Origin: CAZMCT01 sp964564785
Lineage (GTDB): Bacteria; Planctomycetota; Phycisphaerae; UBA1845; Fen-1342
Assembly (NCBI GenBank): GCA_964564785.1
Contig: CAZMCT010000121.1
Location: 1-11,834 of the forward strand
Length of the DNA stretch: 11,834 bases
Reading direction: 5' to 3'
This document shows, in pieces, positions 1 to 6,695 of the stretch (position 1 is its first letter; each line of letters begins with the position of its first letter). The notes under the pieces were generated by a model that did not search any database, was not told the DNA's origin, and was given only the letters and a program-made list of their open reading frames with translations. The position numbers were made by a program, and so were the translations under genes.

Positions 1-86
1 GCGGCGGCCGGGGCGGCCGGGAGTTCCGCGGCCGCGGCCGCGGCCCCGGCGGCGGCGGTGGCGGCGGTCGCGGCGGGCGTTGGTAA
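1..86 (+). CDS. C-terminal end of a protein with an RGG-type Gly/Arg-rich tail (partial)
   Basis: The frame starting at base 3 reads Gly-Gly-Arg-Gly-Gly-Arg-Glu-Phe, then Arg-Gly repeats, a run of seven glycines, and ends Arg-Gly-Gly-Arg-Trp before TAA at 84-86. The gene starts outside the window, so only about 27 residues are visible. A strong plus-strand terminator 45 bases downstream supports a real gene end on this strand. RGG tails bind RNA non-specifically and are found on bacterial DEAD-box RNA helicases, RRM-type RNA-binding proteins and some ribosome-associated factors, so an RNA-binding role is a reasonable guess, but the identity cannot be told from the tail. The other two forward frames give low-complexity Ala or Arg runs that continue without a nearby stop matched to the terminator. 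The frame choice is therefore likely but not certain. Confidence 0.55.
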   Translation, partial: GGRGGREFRGRGRGPGGGGGGGRGGRW

Positions 87-130
87 GCCCGTACCGCGGA
101 AGCCTCCGCTCAGATCACAAACCACACCCT

Positions 131-163
131 CGGGCCGATCTCATCAAGGTCGGCCCGTTTTTT
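131..163 (+). terminator. Rho-independent terminator of the upstream RGG-tail gene
   Basis: The arm CGGGCCGA (131-138) pairs perfectly with TCGGCCCG (150-157) across an 11-base loop and is followed directly by six T (158-163). The rest of the spacer to 383 holds no gene I can support, only weak GC-rich inverted repeats such as GGCAC-N7-GTGCC near 313-329. Confidence 0.88.
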
Positions 164-383
164 AGCTCCCCCAATGAGCTGCCCTGCTGCGGCCCGGCAC
201 GCAATTCCGGCGCCTCCCACGTTCCCGCTCCGAGCCGCCCGTTGAGAATGGGGTCGGGCGCCGCGCCAACCCCCCATCAAGGTAGCGCCAACTGCCCCTG
301 CCAACGGTGCGGGCACTCCCGCCGTGCCTGATTCCCGCGGTGCCTCGCCCCCCTTTTTCAAACAACGCTTTTTCAACGGGCCG

Positions 384-2612
384 CTAATGCGTCAACGCGT
401 ACAACACGATGTTCGCCGCCACGCGACGGGCATCCTCGCTCGCCAGGCCCCAGCAGCCGTCGAACGCCGGCCCGGCCAGCCCACAGCTTAGGCTGTACGG
501 CGAGTACACCGCCGCCAGCCGCCCGTCGAGCTCCAGCCCCCAGAGCTCGGGCGAACTGAGCCCCGGCCGCGCCCGCAGGACGTCCGCCGAAAAACGCACC
601 GTCCGCACATCGAACCCCGGCTCACCCGTCAGGATCGGATGGTCCGCCGACAGGCGCTCGAACCGCGCTTCGGGAAACGTCTGCGCCAGCATCCGCCGCA
701 CGGCCGTCTCGAACGGCTCCGGCCCGCAGCAGGCATCGATCATCAGGAACCCCCCACGCCGCAGGTGCGCGGCCAGGGCCGTCCGCTCTGCCTCCGAAAG
801 CTCGAACTCGTGGTGACCCGCCAGCACCAGCACGGGGCTCGCGTACAGCCCCGCATCCGTCAGCCGAATCTGCGCCGGCTCCGTGACGACCGTCAGCTTC
901 GCGGCGTCCCGCAGGAACTCGGCCAGCCGCGGCAGCGCCGCCGGGAACGGCCGCCAGTCGCCCTCGTACACCACCTGCGCCAGCCGGAGGGCATCCGCCG
1001 CCGGCGGCCCGGCCTCCACCGCGGCCGTCTTCGGCAAAACGACCGCGTCGAGCCGGTCGCGCAGCGGCCGCCGGCCGACCGCGTAGGCCGCGATGTTCGC
1101 GCCGAGCTGGAACGCCCGCTCGCTCGAACCCGGCACGTCGCCCTGCTCCCACAGGCACGACAGGTCACGCGGGGCGAAGATCACCGCCGTGCGGCAGCCG
1201 TAGTCGATGCCCAGCAGATCGGGCTGCACCGGCCCGGGCGCGACGGTCTCACGAATCGGAAACAGAACGCTGTAGACCGCATGCTCGGGCCCGAGCATGC
1301 GCAGCGGCGAATCGGGAAACGTCGCAGCCGCAAAAGCCTCGAACCCCGCGCGGAACTCCGCCCGCGAGCAGCAGGCTTCCGCGAGCAGCGTGCCCCCCTG
1401 CTCGACGTACGCCCGCAGCTTCGCCCGCTGGGCGTCGCCGAGCGCGGGAAACTTGTGCCCCTGCATGTACAGGAGCGGAGCCGCCAGCCACTCCTCGAGC
1501 GGCGCGTCGAGCCCGACCGCCTGCCACCCGACAGGCTCGCCGAGCCGGTCACCGATGAACGCGACCAGGTGCGCGACGTCGTAGCGATCCGGGTTCCAAT
1601 CGTCCCCCTCCGACCAGCGCAGCTTCTGGATCAGCAGGGCCGTGTCACCCTTTGCCAGGAACAGCACGCCGAAGCACGTGTCCGTGAGATTGTTCTCCCA
1701 CAACCCGCCCAGCCCCTGCGTCCGCACGAGATACGCCGCCCCGCTGCGATACCAGTCGTGCGGCCCGAAACGCTGCTGCCCGGCAAGAATCCCGCACCGC
1801 TCGACCGTGTACAGCCAGTAGTGCACGAACATGTCCCCGCGCTGCGGGTTCTCGTCGACCCGAAAATTCCGCTCCAGCCACCCCATCCCCGCCGCGAGCG
1901 GCTTGCTCGTTCGGTACTTCCCGCAATTCTGCGCACCCCCGCTGTGATAGCCGTGCTCCTGTCCCTGCGCCAGCCGGTGCCCCAGGATCAGCAGGTCCGC
2001 CACCCCCGCCGCGGTCATGCTTCCGTAGCTCTCGCCCGAGCCCGGGTAGCCCCAGCCGCCGTCGGCGCTCTGCGTCTTCAGCAGCCGCTCCTGCGCCGCC
2101 TTCCACACGCCGGGGCGGATGGTTACGCCCGCCTCGGCCGCCGCGTACAACCCGAGCAGCGCGAACTGCGAGTTCGAGTGATCAAAGGTCTTGCTGCCTT
2201 GCTGGTAGCCCCACAGCCCGAGCGGCGTCTGCGCTTGTGTGAGCCAGGCGGCCGCGGCCTCGATCTCGCGCCGGTATTCGATCGGGTCCGCGCGGCCCAA
2301 TACCATGATCTTCAAACTGGTCGTGTAAACGTACTGATTCGAGAGGTTTCGGATCTGCGCCAGGGCCCGGCTCAGGGTCGGCCCCTCCGGCCGCTCCCCC
2401 GCCGCCAGCAGCGCCAGCGCCGCCAGGCACGTGTTCCCGCCCGGCTGGCTCCGCTCGGGCCAGCTCCCGTCCGGCAACTGTCGCTCCCGGATCGCCTGAA
2501 CCCCCAGCCGCACGGCCCGCGCTACGTCCGCCCCCGTAACGTCCTCCCCCCCTGCAACACTCCCGCTCGCCAGAATGACCAACCCACACACGTAGCTCGC
2601 ACGCCCGCGCAT
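384..2612 (-). CDS. Secreted protein with prenyltransferase/squalene-cyclase-like repeats and two DUF4159 modules
   Basis: The product has 742 residues. Residues 1-21 look like a signal peptide (basic start, short hydrophobic core, small residues), so it probably acts outside the cytoplasm. Residues about 30-350 resemble the alpha/alpha-barrel repeats of prenyltransferases and squalene cyclases, with QW-like motifs at LPDGSW (46-51), LGLWGY (131-136), ADGGWGY (183-189) and LGGLWEN (301-307). The C-terminal half has two DUF4159-like segments: about 375-515 and 543-742. Each has a hydrophobic strand ending in Gly-His (LYMQGH, LVLAGH), a Gly-Gly then Glu/Asp-Ala-Cys-Cys motif (412-415 and 626-629), and ends in an Asn-Ile-X-X-Tyr-Ala/Leu helix. 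The first segment seems to lack the N-terminal strand of the second. DUF4159 has a glutamine-amidotransferase-like fold of unknown function. No enzyme activity is claimed: the catalytic Asp-rich motif of squalene cyclases is not visible. The ATG at 2612 has no Shine-Dalgarno sequence, but a -10 box lies 7 bases upstream. It is divergent from the pilin gene. Confidence 0.88.
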   Translation of the reverse strand: MRGRASYVCGLVILASGSVAGGEDVTGADVARAVRLGVQAIRERQLPDGSWPERSQPGGNTCLAALALLAAGERPEGPTLSRALAQIRNLSNQYVYTTSLKIMVLGRADPIEYRREIEAAAAWLTQAQTPLGLWGYQQGSKTFDHSNSQFALLGLYAAAEAGVTIRPGVWKAAQERLLKTQSADGGWGYPGSGESYGSMTAAGVADLLILGHRLAQGQEHGYHSGGAQNCGKYRTSKPLAAGMGWLERNFRVDENPQRGDMFVHYWLYTVERCGILAGQQRFGPHDWYRSGAAYLVRTQGLGGLWENNLTDTCFGVLFLAKGDTALLIQKLRWSEGDDWNPDRYDVAHLVAFIGDRLGEPVGWQAVGLDAPLEEWLAAPLLYMQGHKFPALGDAQRAKLRAYVEQGGTLLAEACCSRAEFRAGFEAFAAATFPDSPLRMLGPEHAVYSVLFPIRETVAPGPVQPDLLGIDYGCRTAVIFAPRDLSCLWEQGDVPGSSERAFQLGANIAAYAVGRRPLRDRLDAVVLPKTAAVEAGPPAADALRLAQVVYEGDWRPFPAALPRLAEFLRDAAKLTVVTEPAQIRLTDAGLYASPVLVLAGHHEFELSEAERTALAAHLRRGGFLMIDACCGPEPFETAVRRMLAQTFPEARFERLSADHPILTGEPGFDVRTVRFSADVLRARPGLSSPELWGLELDGRLAAVYSPYSLSCGLAGPAFDGCWGLASEDARRVAANIVLYALTH

Positions 2613-2619
2613 CCGCAGC

Positions 2620-2646
2620 AGTATACCCGGACGTCACACACCGTCC
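2620..2646 (-). promoter_or_regulatory. Candidate promoter for the DUF4159 gene: -10 box touching the start codon, with a dyad upstream
   Basis: On the minus strand TATACT (2625 to 2620) matches the -10 consensus at five of six bases and ends 7 bases before the ATG at 2612, so transcription would begin at or next to the A of ATG and the message would be leaderless. No convincing -35 box is seen. Just upstream lies an inverted repeat, GGACG (2629-2633) N8 CGTCC (2642-2646), that could be an operator. All of this is inferred from motifs. Confidence 0.45.
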
Positions 2647-2694
2647 GACTCTTGCGTTTCATGTCCCCGCCACCGGAATTGCTCCCGGTTCTTT

Positions 2695-2722
2695 TGGACA
2701 ACGCGCTAAAGCATTGTACGCT
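2695..2722 (+). promoter_or_regulatory. Weak candidate sigma-70-type promoter for the pilin gene
   Basis: TGGACA (2695-2700) matches the -35 consensus at five of six bases. TACGCT (2717-2722), 16 bases later, matches the -10 at only three of six. The region is visibly richer in A/T than its surroundings and lies about 40 bases before the pilin start, so a promoter is expected here; these exact boxes are uncertain. Confidence 0.3.
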
Positions 2723-2763
2723 TGTCTTAACGAGCGACCGCGCCCTACGCGGGAGTGATAACA

Positions 2764-2955
2764 ATGCGCCTTTCCGGCTGGCTTGTACGCCATGCGCAGC
2801 GACTGCTGCAGCCGGAAGACGGAATGGCCGCCACCGAGTATGGGACGATGATCGCCTTACTGATCATCGTGTGCATCGCCGGTATTACGGTGTTAGGCTC
2901 GTGGATCGGTAATATGTTGCAATCCATGGCTGACACTGTCGCCGCCCTGCTTTGA
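2764..2955 (+). CDS. flp: Flp-type class IVb prepilin
   Basis: The product has 63 residues. A short basic leader ends in Glu-Asp-Gly (18-20) and is followed by MAATEYG. This is the Flp prepilin cleavage pattern: cut after Gly20, with Glu at +5 and Tyr at +6 of the mature protein, by a TadV/PilD-type prepilin peptidase. A hydrophobic helix follows (about 28-50), then a short amphipathic tail, as in Flp/Fap pilins assembled by Tad secretion systems into adhesive fibres. The ATG at 2764 is chosen over an in-frame GTG at 2755 because GGGAG (2751-2755) lies 8 bases before the ATG, and the GTG overlaps that site. No tad or cpa assembly genes occur in the window, so this is a stand-alone pilin gene. 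It is closed by a strong terminator. It uses two TTA leucine codons and several A/T-ending codons, unlike its GC-rich neighbours. Confidence 0.9.
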   Translation: MRLSGWLVRHAQRLLQPEDGMAATEYGTMIALLIIVCIAGITVLGSWIGNMLQSMADTVAALL

Positions 2956-2986
2956 AAGGGTTTGCCAAGTCCGTGATCCGGCCTCA

Positions 2987-3038
2987 CGGCCGTCGTTCCG
3001 CCGTGCGATCAGTGCGGCGCAGCGACGGCCGCTTTTTT
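2987..3038 (+). terminator. Rho-independent terminator after the pilin gene
   Basis: CGGCCGTCG (2987-2995) pairs perfectly with CGACGGCCG (3023-3031). Much of the intervening sequence can extend the stem (CCGCCG against CGGCG). One C and six T (3033-3038) follow. It lies 32 bases after the pilin stop and points away from the converging lut operon; for lutC, coming from the other side, no T-run follows the stem. Confidence 0.88.
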
Positions 3039-3083
3039 CCCGGCGCCGCGGCCGCGCCGCCCGCATCGGCCGAGCCTTCGCCG

Positions 3084-3794
3084 CTACTCGTCGATCAGAA
3101 CGACGTGCACCCGGCCCGGCCCGTGCACGCCGGTCACCAGCACACCCTCGATGTCGGCCGTCTTGCTCGGTCCGGTAATCAGATTCACGTTGGCCGGCAG
3201 CGGCTCCGCGCCCAGCCGTGCAAACGCCTCGAACAGGTCGCCGACGACCTGGCCGGCCGAGACGATCGCGACGTGCGCGGGGGGAATGAGCGAGCTGCCG
3301 CGGGCGCTCTGAGCGCCAGACGTGCAGATCAGCGTCCCGGTCTCGGCCACCGCCAGCCGGACGCCGGTCACCGCGGCGTCCACGCGCTCGAAGAGCGTGG
3401 CGTCGTCGTGCGCGCGCGTGGTCGTGATGCCGCGCACCGCCAGAGCGCGGTCGAGCTCCGCCGCCCGCTCGGGCGTCAGCGCGCTGCCGGCTAGCGGTTC
3501 GACCAAAACGGCCCGCGCCTCCAGCCCCTGCAACACGCCGGCGAGCACGTTCACCCAGTCGCCGGCCGTTGCCGGATGAACCTGAATCCCGGCGGCTGCG
3601 GCCGCTTCGCCGTAGAGCGCCCGCAGATCCGCCCCGGCCGGCACTTCATACAGCTCGGGCCCCGCCGGCGGCGGCAGCGACGTGTCAAGGTCGTCCGCGA
3701 ACTCAGGCCCGCGGAGCTCGCGCAGGAATGCCTGCACGGCGGGACTCGCGACGCCGGGGGCGTTGTTCCGCGGTGCGGACTGTTCAGCGCCCAC
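3084..3794 (-). CDS. lutC: LutC, LUD-domain subunit of the L-lactate oxidation complex
   Basis: The product has 236 residues, a normal LutC length. It is a single LUD (DUF162) domain protein: AETGT at 150-154, then the ProProAlaHisVal strand, and near the C-terminus GPSKTADIEG (208-217) followed by the ValHisGlyPro segment, all typical of LutC/YkgG. It acts in the cytoplasm with LutA and LutB to oxidise L-lactate to pyruvate. The start is taken as GTG at 3794 because AGGAG lies 7 bases upstream inside lutB, giving an 11-base overlap with the lutB end; the open frame continues much further upstream but only as the shadow of lutB. The next in-frame candidates downstream would delete part of the N-terminal helix. 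It is the last gene of lutABC; I see no T-rich terminator after it. Confidence 0.93.
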   Translation of the reverse strand: MGAEQSAPRNNAPGVASPAVQAFLRELRGPEFADDLDTSLPPPAGPELYEVPAGADLRALYGEAAAAAGIQVHPATAGDWVNVLAGVLQGLEARAVLVEPLAGSALTPERAAELDRALAVRGITTTRAHDDATLFERVDAAVTGVRLAVAETGTLICTSGAQSARGSSLIPPAHVAIVSAGQVVGDLFEAFARLGAEPLPANVNLITGPSKTADIEGVLVTGVHGPGRVHVVLIDE

Positions 3795-5181
3795 GCCGCT
3801 GCTCCTGCTTCCAGAGTTCGCGGAAGCTCCGCGCCGCCGGGCGGCGGAGGTCGCGCTCGGCGGTCCACGCGCCCAGCGGTCCGATGCCGCGCCGCACCCA
3901 GCCATCCTCGGCCGGCAGGAACGTGCGCATGAGGTGCTGGCCGAGTCGATACGCCCAGGCCCGGCGCATGGCCCAGGCCCAGAACCGCAGCCCCAGCCGC
4001 TTCGACAACGGCAGCCCGTCGCGGGCCAGCGCCCGCAACCGCACCAGCAGCCCCGGGATATCGATCCGCACCGGGCACGCCTCGCGGCACGCCCCGCACA
4101 GACTCGACGCCCGCGGCAGCTCGTCATGCGCCGCACCCGCCAGCAGCGGCGAAACCAGGCTGCCGATCGGCCCCGGGTACACACTGTTGTACGCGTGTCC
4201 GCCCACGTTGCGGTACACCGGGCACGCGTTCAGGCATGCCCCGCAGCGGATGCACGTCAGCACCTCCGCCGCCGGGCCCGCCAACACGCGGCTGCGCCCG
4301 TTGTCCAGCAGCACAATGTGCAGCTCACCCGGGCCGTCGACGTCCTCCGGCCGGCGCGGGCCGCTGATCAGCGTCGTATAGACGCCCATCGGCTGCCCGG
4401 TGCTCGAGCGGGCCAGCAGCTTGAGGAACACGGGCAGATCGGCCAGCCGCGGGATCACCTTCTCGATGCCCACGAGCGCGACATGCACGCGCGGCCGGGT
4501 GATGGTCATGCGGCCGTTGCCCTCGTTGGTAACCAGCACGAGCGTGCCGGTCTCGGCGATCGCGAAATTGCCGCCGGTGATCCCCAGCTCGGCCCGCCGG
4601 AAGATGTCGCGCAGGTAGCGGCGGGCGATTTTCGTCAGCTCGGTCGGGTCCTCGCAGTACGCGCAGCCCAGCTCGCGGGCCATGGCCGCGGCCACCTGCC
4701 GGCGGTCCTTGTGGATGATGGGCGTGATGATGTGGCTGGGCTGGTCGTGATCGATCTGAACGATGAACTCGCCCAGGTCCGTCTCGACCACGCGGACGCC
4801 CTCCGCCGCGAGCGCGTCGTTGAGGTGCACCTCCTCGGTCGTCATGCTCTTGGATTTCACCGCCAGCTTCAGGCCGCGGGCGGCCGCGAGGTCGGCAATG
4901 ATGCGGCAGGCGGCGGGCGCGTCGGGGGCGAAATGCACGTGCGCGCCGAGGGCGGTCGAGTTCTCGACGAACCGGCCGAGGTATTCGGGCAGATGCGCGA
5001 GCACGTGCCGCCGGATCGCCGCGGCTCGCTCGCGCAACGCCTCGAAGTGCTTCAGGCGCGCGAACGCCTCGGCCCGCTGATCGACCTTCCGCCAGGTCGC
5101 CTGGCGCACCGCCGCGACGACGCGCTCGTCCGCGTGGGCCGCGGCCATGCGGGCCCGCAGACTGGTCGGCCCCGTGCTCAT
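3784..5181 (-). CDS. lutB: LutB, iron-sulfur subunit of the L-lactate oxidation complex
   Basis: The product has 465 residues, the usual LutB/YkgF length. The N-terminal two thirds is a LUD domain, with AVKSKSMTTEE near 107-117, ITGGNFAIAETGT ending at 213 and GELHIVLLDNGR near 285-296. The C-terminal part holds ferredoxin-like cysteines: CIRCGACLNAC (Cys310, 313, 316, 320) followed by Pro, and SLCGACREAC (Cys362, 365, 369). The serine where some homologues have a fourth cysteine is also found in Bacillus-type LutB, as I recall it. It transfers electrons from L-lactate oxidation in the cytoplasmic complex with LutA and LutC. The start ATG at 5181 overlaps the lutA stop as ATGA, a classic coupling arrangement; an open frame continues to 5304 but lies within lutA. 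No lactate permease or LutR regulator is in the window. Confidence 0.95.
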   Translation of the reverse strand: MSTGPTSLRARMAAAHADERVVAAVRQATWRKVDQRAEAFARLKHFEALRERAAAIRRHVLAHLPEYLGRFVENSTALGAHVHFAPDAPAACRIIADLAAARGLKLAVKSKSMTTEEVHLNDALAAEGVRVVETDLGEFIVQIDHDQPSHIITPIIHKDRRQVAAAMARELGCAYCEDPTELTKIARRYLRDIFRRAELGITGGNFAIAETGTLVLVTNEGNGRMTITRPRVHVALVGIEKVIPRLADLPVFLKLLARSSTGQPMGVYTTLISGPRRPEDVDGPGELHIVLLDNGRSRVLAGPAAEVLTCIRCGACLNACPVYRNVGGHAYNSVYPGPIGSLVSPLLAGAAHDELPRASSLCGACREACPVRIDIPGLLVRLRALARDGLPLSKRLGLRFWAWAMRRAWAYRLGQHLMRTFLPAEDGWVRRGIGPLGAWTAERDLRRPAARSFRELWKQEQRRGR

Positions 5182-5984
5182 GGCTCCGGTTCCAGCAGCC
5201 CGAGCGACTCGGCCAACAGCTCCGCCAGGTGCACGAGCCGCAGTTCGATCCCCTGCCGCCGGGCCGCGCCGCTGATCTGGAGCGCGCAGGCGGCTTCGTT
5301 GCACACGACCCGTCGCGCGCCGGTCGCCGCGAGTTCGGCAACCTTGTCACGAGCCATCGCCCCGCTCACTTCCGGGTACTCGACCGAGAACACGCCGCCG
5401 AAGCCGCAGCACAGGTCCGCCCGCGCGGGCGCGACGACCGCGGCGGGCTTCTCCGAGCCCGAAGCGCCGGCGAGGGACACCGGAACGGACGTGCGCGGCA
5501 CCCGCACCTCCCGCCCCGCACCCAGCCAGCACTCGAGATCCTCGACCGAGTAAATGCCGCGCGCATGGCACGGATAGTGAAATGTGGTCGGCTCGCCCAG
5601 CCGCAGGTGCGCGGCAATATCGACCCTCAGCTCATCGCGAAGAAACGTGTGAAACTCCCACGTCTTCGCGGCCAGCCGCTGCGCTGCGGCGCGGCCCTCT
5701 CGATCGCCCGCCAGCAGCTCCGGTCCGTGCTGCCGGACCATGGCCGCGCACGACGCCGACGGGGTCACCACCCGCTCATACGCTTCGAACACCCCGGCCA
5801 TGCGGCGCACCAGACCGGCCGCCTCGTGGTCAAAACCGCTGTTGAATCCCGGCTGGCCGCAGCAGGTCTGCCCGCGCGGAAAATCGACCGTGCAACCGAA
5901 GTGGCGCAGCACCCGCGCGACTGCCAGGCCGACACGCGGGTAAAACGTGTCCGTGAGGCAGGTCACAAACAGGCCGACGTGCAT
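5178..5984 (-). CDS. lutA: LutA, CCG-domain subunit of the L-lactate oxidation complex, with an internal insertion
   Basis: The product has 268 residues against about 240 for typical LutA/YkgE. It has the two CCG (cysteine-rich) domains of the family: TCCGQPGFNSG (Cys41, Cys42) with SASC (Cys79) in the first half, and YPCH (Cys139), LCCGFGGVFS (Cys192, Cys193) and CNEAAC (Cys228, Cys233) in the second. Such domains bind cofactors, including iron-sulfur centres, in heterodisulfide reductase and glycolate oxidase relatives. The start ATG at 5984 has GAGGTG 7 bases upstream; an open frame reaches 6068 without a site of its own. It is first in the lutABC operon and overlaps lutB by four bases. 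The odd feature is a stretch of about 23 residues (165-187) just before the second CCG motif, where homologues have only a few residues. All recognised cysteine motifs are intact, so the protein is probably functional. Confidence 0.94.
   Translation of the reverse strand: MHVGLFVTCLTDTFYPRVGLAVARVLRHFGCTVDFPRGQTCCGQPGFNSGFDHEAAGLVRRMAGVFEAYERVVTPSASCAAMVRQHGPELLAGDREGRAAAQRLAAKTWEFHTFLRDELRVDIAAHLRLGEPTTFHYPCHARGIYSVEDLECWLGAGREVRVPRTSVPVSLAGASGSEKPAAVVAPARADLCCGFGGVFSVEYPEVSGAMARDKVAELAATGARRVVCNEAACALQISGAARRQGIELRLVHLAELLAESLGLLEPEP
5424..5492 (-). repeat. In-frame insertion in lutA with hairpin-forming sequence (possible small repeat element)
   Basis: These 69 bases encode residues 165-187 of LutA, including SLAGASGSEKP, a Ser/Ala/Gly-rich stretch with no counterpart in LutA proteins as I remember them (Bacillus subtilis LutA has about four residues between its Leu-Pro and CCGFGG). 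The DNA contains nested inverted repeats: GGGCT (5445-5449) with AGCCC (5456-5460), and GGCG (5442-5445) with CGCC (near 5465-5468). This looks like a palindromic element inserted in frame, but no second copy is in the window, so calling it a repeat is inference. Confidence 0.45.
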
Positions 5985-6004
5985 CGGCAACACCTCGGCC
6001 GCGG

Positions 6005-6033
6005 ATCGTAATCGAACGGGGGTCGTTTGACGA
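6005..6033 (-). promoter_or_regulatory. Candidate promoter for lutABC
   Basis: On the minus strand TCGTCA (6033 to 6028) and TACGAT (6010 to 6005) each match the sigma-70 consensus at four of six bases with 17-base spacing. The inferred start is about 15 bases before the lutA ATG, leaving room for its GAGGTG ribosome binding site. Moderate motif evidence only. Confidence 0.38.
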
Positions 6034-6040
6034 AACACCC

Positions 6041-6056
6041 GGGGGCCGGCGCCCCC
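6041..6056. other. Perfect GC hairpin between the microprotein genes and lutA
   Basis: GGGGGC (6041-6046) and GCCCCC (6051-6056) form a six-base-pair stem around the tetraloop CGGC. It lies just upstream of the candidate lutA promoter and after the end of the 93-residue gene. No T-run follows on either strand, so it is a weak terminator at best; it may attenuate read-through into lutABC. Confidence 0.45.
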
Positions 6057-6136
6057 AATCCGAGTCACGCGCAGAGCCGTGGATGCGCCGCAGCCAGCAC
6101 GGTCACGCCCCGGCCCCAGTCGTCACCGACCGACGA

Positions 6137-6418
6137 TCAAGCTCCGGGCTCGATCGTCCGGACAAAGGGGTCGTTGTCGCAGAATGGCGGGTACGTGCAC
6201 GACGGGTCCACTTCCGGATCCGCGCCGGGGCCGTCATAGCCTGAGCGGATGAACTCGTACGTCACAGGGTCACACGCCAGGATCGTCCCGCAGGGGTTGT
6301 ACCCGGTGACAAACTGGATCGCGTCGCCCAGTCCGCAGCCGCCGAATTGGAACAGCGACGCGCCCGCCAGCGAGAGCAGCAAAACAAAGCGCGCGACAAT
6401 CGGACCGGTAGTGCGCAT
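6137..6418 (-). CDS. Small exported cysteine-containing protein, Gly-Cys microprotein family (93 aa)
   Basis: I do not recognise a named family. Residues 1-27 form a hydrophobic export-like leader ending Phe-Gly-Gly before Cys28, resembling a lipoprotein signal but with Phe at -3 rather than Leu. The remaining part is acidic (RTIEPGA end) and has exactly four more cysteines, 43, 49, 74 and 80, in the pattern PCGTILAC and CTYPPFC, suggesting two disulfide bonds outside the cytoplasm. The start ATG at 6418 has GAGGTG 6 bases upstream; the longer frame from 6451 lacks a site and would bury the leader. It lies 13 bases after the 74-residue gene and shares its Cys28/Cys43 spacing, so the two are probable paralogues in one transcript. 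Function unknown. Confidence 0.75.
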   Translation of the reverse strand: MRTTGPIVARFVLLLSLAGASLFQFGGCGLGDAIQFVTGYNPCGTILACDPVTYEFIRSGYDGPGADPEVDPSCTYPPFCDNDPFVRTIEPGA

Positions 6419-6431
6419 GGCGAGCACCTCG

Positions 6432-6656
6432 TTACTCGGTCGTGGTGGCAAAGCTCGGGCAATCCACGAACACGGCGACCGGTTCGCACAGGTCGAAGAA
6501 GGTTCCGCCCTCGCAGTTGAAGACGGAGCAGAAGTCCAGCGAGCTCAGGCTCAGGCTGGTCCAGTAGTTCGCACATCCCGTCGGAAGGTACTGAAACGCA
6601 GTTCCAGCACACAGAACGGCCGCCGCGGTCCAGAACCGCCGTCGACGTTGCGTCAT
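6432..6656 (-). CDS. Small exported cysteine-containing protein, Gly-Cys microprotein family (74 aa)
   Basis: No named family recognised. The product begins with a very basic segment (RRRR at 4-7), then a hydrophobic run (9-24) ending Pro-Thr-Gly before Cys28. Four further cysteines follow at 43, 48, 57 and 66, within FCSVFNC and DLCEP and before a Thr-rich end. Cys28 and Cys43 stand at the same positions as in the adjacent 93-residue protein. The start ATG at 6656 has GGAG 7 bases upstream; the reading frame is open to 6725 but that region contains the predicted promoter. Export with disulfide formation is inferred. It is the first gene after a good promoter and 13 bases ahead of the 93-residue gene, so the two are likely cotranscribed. 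Confidence 0.75.
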   Translation of the reverse strand: MTQRRRRFWTAAAVLCAGTAFQYLPTGCANYWTSLSLSSLDFCSVFNCEGGTFFDLCEPVAVFVDCPSFATTTE

Positions 6657-6695
6657 GGGCAGTCTCCCGCGTTCCCGAATCGGAACGCCGGGGGA

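Noticed and set aside
110..376. 88-codon minus-strand frame downstream of the DUF4159 gene, starting MKKRCLKKGG
   Set aside because: The start has no ribosome binding site, the product is Gly/Ala/Arg-rich without a leader or motif, and it crosses the plus-strand terminator at 131-163.
639..2912. 757-codon open frame on the plus strand opposite the DUF4159 gene
   Set aside because: It is the antisense shadow of a clear gene in GC-rich DNA; the product is a low-complexity Arg/Pro/Gln string with no motif and no ribosome binding site, and it also runs across the pilin gene in another frame.
3795..4184. N-terminal extension of lutC
   Set aside because: The extended frame lies wholly inside lutB and reads as Arg/Cys-rich shadow sequence; the GTG at 3794 with AGGAG gives the normal LutC length.
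3682..5553. 623-codon plus-strand frame opposite lutB and lutA
   Set aside because: Same reason: Arg/Ala/Pro/His-rich shadow of well-recognised lut genes.
5985..6068. Upstream extension of lutA to 6068
   Set aside because: It lacks a ribosome binding site, crosses the GC hairpin at 6041-6056 and has no similarity to LutA; the ATG at 5984 with GAGGTG starts directly at the conserved MHVGLFVTCL.
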